DNA of 40,324 nt from Mycolicibacterium sp. 018/SC-01/001 (GTDB taxonomy: Bacteria > Actinomycetota > Actinomycetes > Mycobacteriales > Mycobacteriaceae). The notes under the pieces are model-generated. The model searched no databases. It was not told the origin of the DNA and was given only the letters and a program-made list of their open reading frames with translations. The position numbers and the translations under genes were made by a program. Location of the stretch: the NCBI RefSeq assembly GCF_007096635.1, contig NZ_VKAA01000034.1, forward strand, positions 1-40,324. The letters are read 5' to 3'. This document shows positions 38,548 through 40,324 of this stretch, one piece after another; position 1 is the stretch's first letter; each line of letters opens with the position of its first letter.

Positions 38548-39434
38548 CACCGGGTCCACAGCGCCGCGTGGGTACCGACCACCGACACCGTCGCATACAG
38601 CAGCGCCTCGTTGATCTCGCCCTGCGTGCACAGCGACGCCCGCACCTGCACGCCGTCCCGGGATGCCTCGGGCAGGACCAGCACCGATGCGCCGTAGACG
38701 TCGCATGCGTGACTGAGCCCCCGGCCCTGCACCGTCGGCGCGGCCACCACCATCAGCGGCCCGCCGCGGGCGGCGGCGTCGTCACGGTACCGGACCGCCA
38801 ACCCACTGACGTCGAGTCCGATCAGCATGTAGCCCTTGCCGGTGAAGGCCTCCGGATCGCCCAGTGCGGTCGGGTTCAGGGCGGTGCCGTCGGCGCGGAA
38901 GGCGTCCAGGCTGGTGGTCGTCAGATCCAGACCGGTGTCGTTGGCGTTGATCTCCGGCAGGCCCACGGGGAACGCGACGGGGTAGGCGACCGTCGATCCG
39001 GCGATGCGGTCCCGCGGCGAATAGGCGTACACGCCACGCACCTGACTCTGGTCGCGGAACGGACCGATGCAGACGGTGCCCGACATCCGGTCCGGAGAAT
39101 CCGCGGAAAGCGGTTGCACCTCAAGGGATGTCACGTCCTCGCAACCGCCGACGGCGTTTGCCTCGACGGGGTGATCGAGCGCGCCGTAGAGACCGAACCG
39201 GATGTCCTGCGGCTTGGTGTGGGGTTTGTCCTGCTGCGACGGCGTGGCATCGATGTCGACGAGCACGTGGTCGGAATCGAAGCGCAGGTTGGCCACGGAC
39301 ATGTTCCAGCCGAGGAACGCGAGCTGTTCGCCGACCGCCGCGGTCAGCGCCGAATACACGTCGGGCCGGTCGTCGTCGCTGGAGCAGGAGGTGGCGGTCA
39401 GCACCAGGACCACCAGGAGCGCGATCAGCCGCAC
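38547..39434 (-). CDS. Conserved lipoprotein (possibly Rv0383c-like)
   Basis: A 295-aa protein with a lipoprotein signal, a hydrophobic core and lipobox TATSC with Cys17. The mature part is Asp-rich and beta-like, with Cys pairs at GGCEDV/GTVCIG and at SHACDV/ASLCTQ. No enzyme motif is visible. The start ATG at 39434 is 6 bp after the SDR stop, so SDR, lipoprotein and methyltransferase form one run. The resemblance to the Rv0383c secreted protein is from context and memory, not comparison. The function is unknown. Confidence 0.85.
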   Translation of the reverse strand: MRLIALLVVLVLTATSCSSDDDRPDVYSALTAAVGEQLAFLGWNMSVANLRFDSDHVLVDIDATPSQQDKPHTKPQDIRFGLYGALDHPVEANAVGGCEDVTSLEVQPLSADSPDRMSGTVCIGPFRDQSQVRGVYAYSPRDRIAGSTVAYPVAFPVGLPEINANDTGLDLTTTSLDAFRADGTALNPTALGDPEAFTGKGYMLIGLDVSGLAVRYRDDAAARGGPLMVVAAPTVQGRGLSHACDVYGASVLVLPEASRDGVQVRASLCTQGEINEALLYATVSVVGTHAALWTR

Positions 39435-39440
39435 GGCATG

Positions 39441-40217
39441 TCAGGTTCGGCCACGGCCCTTGCCCACCGTTCGCGTCAGCGCGCGGACCAGTGTGCGGGG
39501 CACCATGCGCCCGCCGGTGGTCAGCGCCTTGTACTGCAGGCCCGGGATGATCACGACCTTGCCCTTGGCCATGTCCGACATCGTGTCGGCCACCACGTCG
39601 TCGACCTCGAGCCACAGGAACGAGGAGGTGCCCGCCATGTCGATGCCGGCGCGGGCGTGGAACTCGGTCCGCACGAAACCCGGACACAGCGCGTGCACGC
39701 CGACGCCGGTGCCGCCGAGCCCGTTGGCCAGCCCCTCGGAGAAGGACACCACCCACGCCTTGGACGCCGAGTACGTCGAGCCGCGGCCGGGCAGCAGGCC
39801 CGCGACGCTGGCCACGTTCAGTACGGTGCCGGTGCCCGCGGCGATCATCGAGGGCAGCGCGGCGTGGGTGAGCGCCATGACGGCGGTGACGTTGACGTCG
39901 AGCTGGGCCTGCAGCTTCTCGTAGGGCGCGGACCAGAACTCGCCGGCGGTGCCGAACCCCGCGTTGTTGACCAGGACGCGCACGCCGGCGCGCAGGCGCT
40001 CCGCGACGGTGTCCCGGTCGGCGGCCGACGAGAGGTCGGCGGTGATCGTCTCGACGGCGGTCCCGTGGCGCTGCTGCAGCTCGGCGGCCAACCGGTCGAG
40101 GCGCTCGGTATCGCGGGCCACCAGGACCAGGTCATATCCGTCGGCGGCATAGCGACGTGCGAAGCCCTCCCCGATTCCCGAGGTCGGCCCGGTGATCAGT
40201 GCGACGGGGCGGGACAT
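39441..40217 (-). CDS. Short-chain dehydrogenase/reductase
   Basis: A classical SDR of 258 aa. TGPTSGIG (9-16) is the cofactor loop, VNNAG follows near 87, catalytic Ser is in NVASVAGL, and YSASK holds the Tyr/Lys pair. It resembles the YdfG/DltE-type group (GYDLVLVARDTERL after strand 2, which favours NADP). The basic C-terminus (RTLVRALTRTVGKGRGR) could contact membranes. The substrate is unknown. It starts at ATG 40217, 14 bp after the stop of the next upstream gene. Confidence 0.94.
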   Translation of the reverse strand: MSRPVALITGPTSGIGEGFARRYAADGYDLVLVARDTERLDRLAAELQQRHGTAVETITADLSSAADRDTVAERLRAGVRVLVNNAGFGTAGEFWSAPYEKLQAQLDVNVTAVMALTHAALPSMIAAGTGTVLNVASVAGLLPGRGSTYSASKAWVVSFSEGLANGLGGTGVGVHALCPGFVRTEFHARAGIDMAGTSSFLWLEVDDVVADTMSDMAKGKVVIIPGLQYKALTTGGRMVPRTLVRALTRTVGKGRGRT

Positions 40218-40231
40218 GCCCCAGAGGATAG

Positions 40232-40324
40232 CTACCGCTGATAGTTCGGCGACTGCCGGCCGTTGCGCTGCCCGGGGGGCATCGGGGGCGCGGGCCGGCG
40301 CGGCGGCTCAGGGCGCTGCGGGGC
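40232..40324 (-). CDS. 3' end of a Pro/Arg-rich protein gene (partial)
   Basis: Thirty codons plus a TAG are in the window. The tail is Pro/Arg-rich (PEPPRRPAPPMPPGQRNG) and ends QSPNYQR. The gene extends beyond the right edge. Being 14 bp upstream of the SDR start, it probably belongs to the same transcript. Such tails occur on many mycobacterial membrane and secreted proteins, so no family can be named. Confidence 0.6.
   Translation of the reverse strand, partial: APQRPEPPRRPAPPMPPGQRNGRQSPNYQR

Noticed and set aside
1..40324. tRNA, rRNA, insertion sequence, prophage or defence-island genes
   Set aside because: No transposase, integrase, restriction or phage protein motif and no tRNA-like cloverleaf was seen in reading the window; absence by eye is not proof.

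Overview
The window is high-GC actinobacterial DNA and almost certainly comes from a mycobacterium, most likely a fast-growing Mycolicibacterium. The evidence is gene content and order recalled from Mycobacterium tuberculosis: purA with an Rv0356c-like partner, then homologues of Rv0358, Rv0359, Rv0360c (DUF3151) and Rv0361, then fba (Rv0363c), a DedA protein (Rv0364) and a GH76 protein (Rv0365c). A purT / Rv0390-type rhodanese / metZ block (Rv0389-Rv0391) and a SpoU methyltransferase (Rv0380c) are also present. Mycobacterial hallmarks include a PGRS-like glycine-rich protein, DUF732 and DUF3558 exported proteins, an MMPL transporter and many apparently leaderless promoters. These locus numbers come from memory of the families, not from a search. 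There are no tRNA, rRNA, insertion-sequence, phage or CRISPR features, and no gene-free stretch longer than 300 bases; the longest, 2698-2940, is an AT-rich promoter region.

Layout. 1-2700: the start of a minus-strand gene, an SDR oxidoreductase, a long hairpin, and a secreted PGRS-like protein without a PE domain. 2941-4475: a TetR regulator divergent from an alpha/beta hydrolase, with a duplicated operator. 4439-8562: a minus-strand run of MarR, purT, a membrane protein, rhodanese, metZ and a small acidic protein. 8623-12115: an MMPL exporter, then a P450 with its own 3Fe-4S ferredoxin. 12054-15729: minus strand, purA, a thioesterase, a diguanylate cyclase and a membrane protein. 15766-20934: Rv0358-like, a site-2 protease, a CDF metal exporter behind a perfect 24-bp palindrome, a FUSC-type transporter, DUF3151 and an Rv0361-like anchor protein. 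20978-22015: fba.

22090-27038 is the most interesting part. A large LuxR-type (LAL) ATPase regulator is surrounded by four small genes: one cytoplasmic, two secreted, one lipoprotein. Each carries the same 21-bp box, in the same orientation, 16-18 bp upstream of a plausible -10 element. This looks like a compact local regulon controlling envelope or secreted proteins.

27086-40324: zinc alcohol dehydrogenase, DedA, methionine aminopeptidase, a tiny Xre regulator, a TetR/MFS efflux pair, an alpha/beta hydrolase, an NhaA-DsbA fusion coupled to GH76, a second TetR/MFS efflux pair, and a minus-strand run of SDR, lipoprotein and SpoU methyltransferase. The 3' end of a proline/arginine-rich gene closes the window. 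Several regulator/target pairs (TetR-hydrolase, MarR-MMPL, TetR-MFS twice) have visible inverted repeats at their promoters, so local autoregulated modules are a theme of the region.
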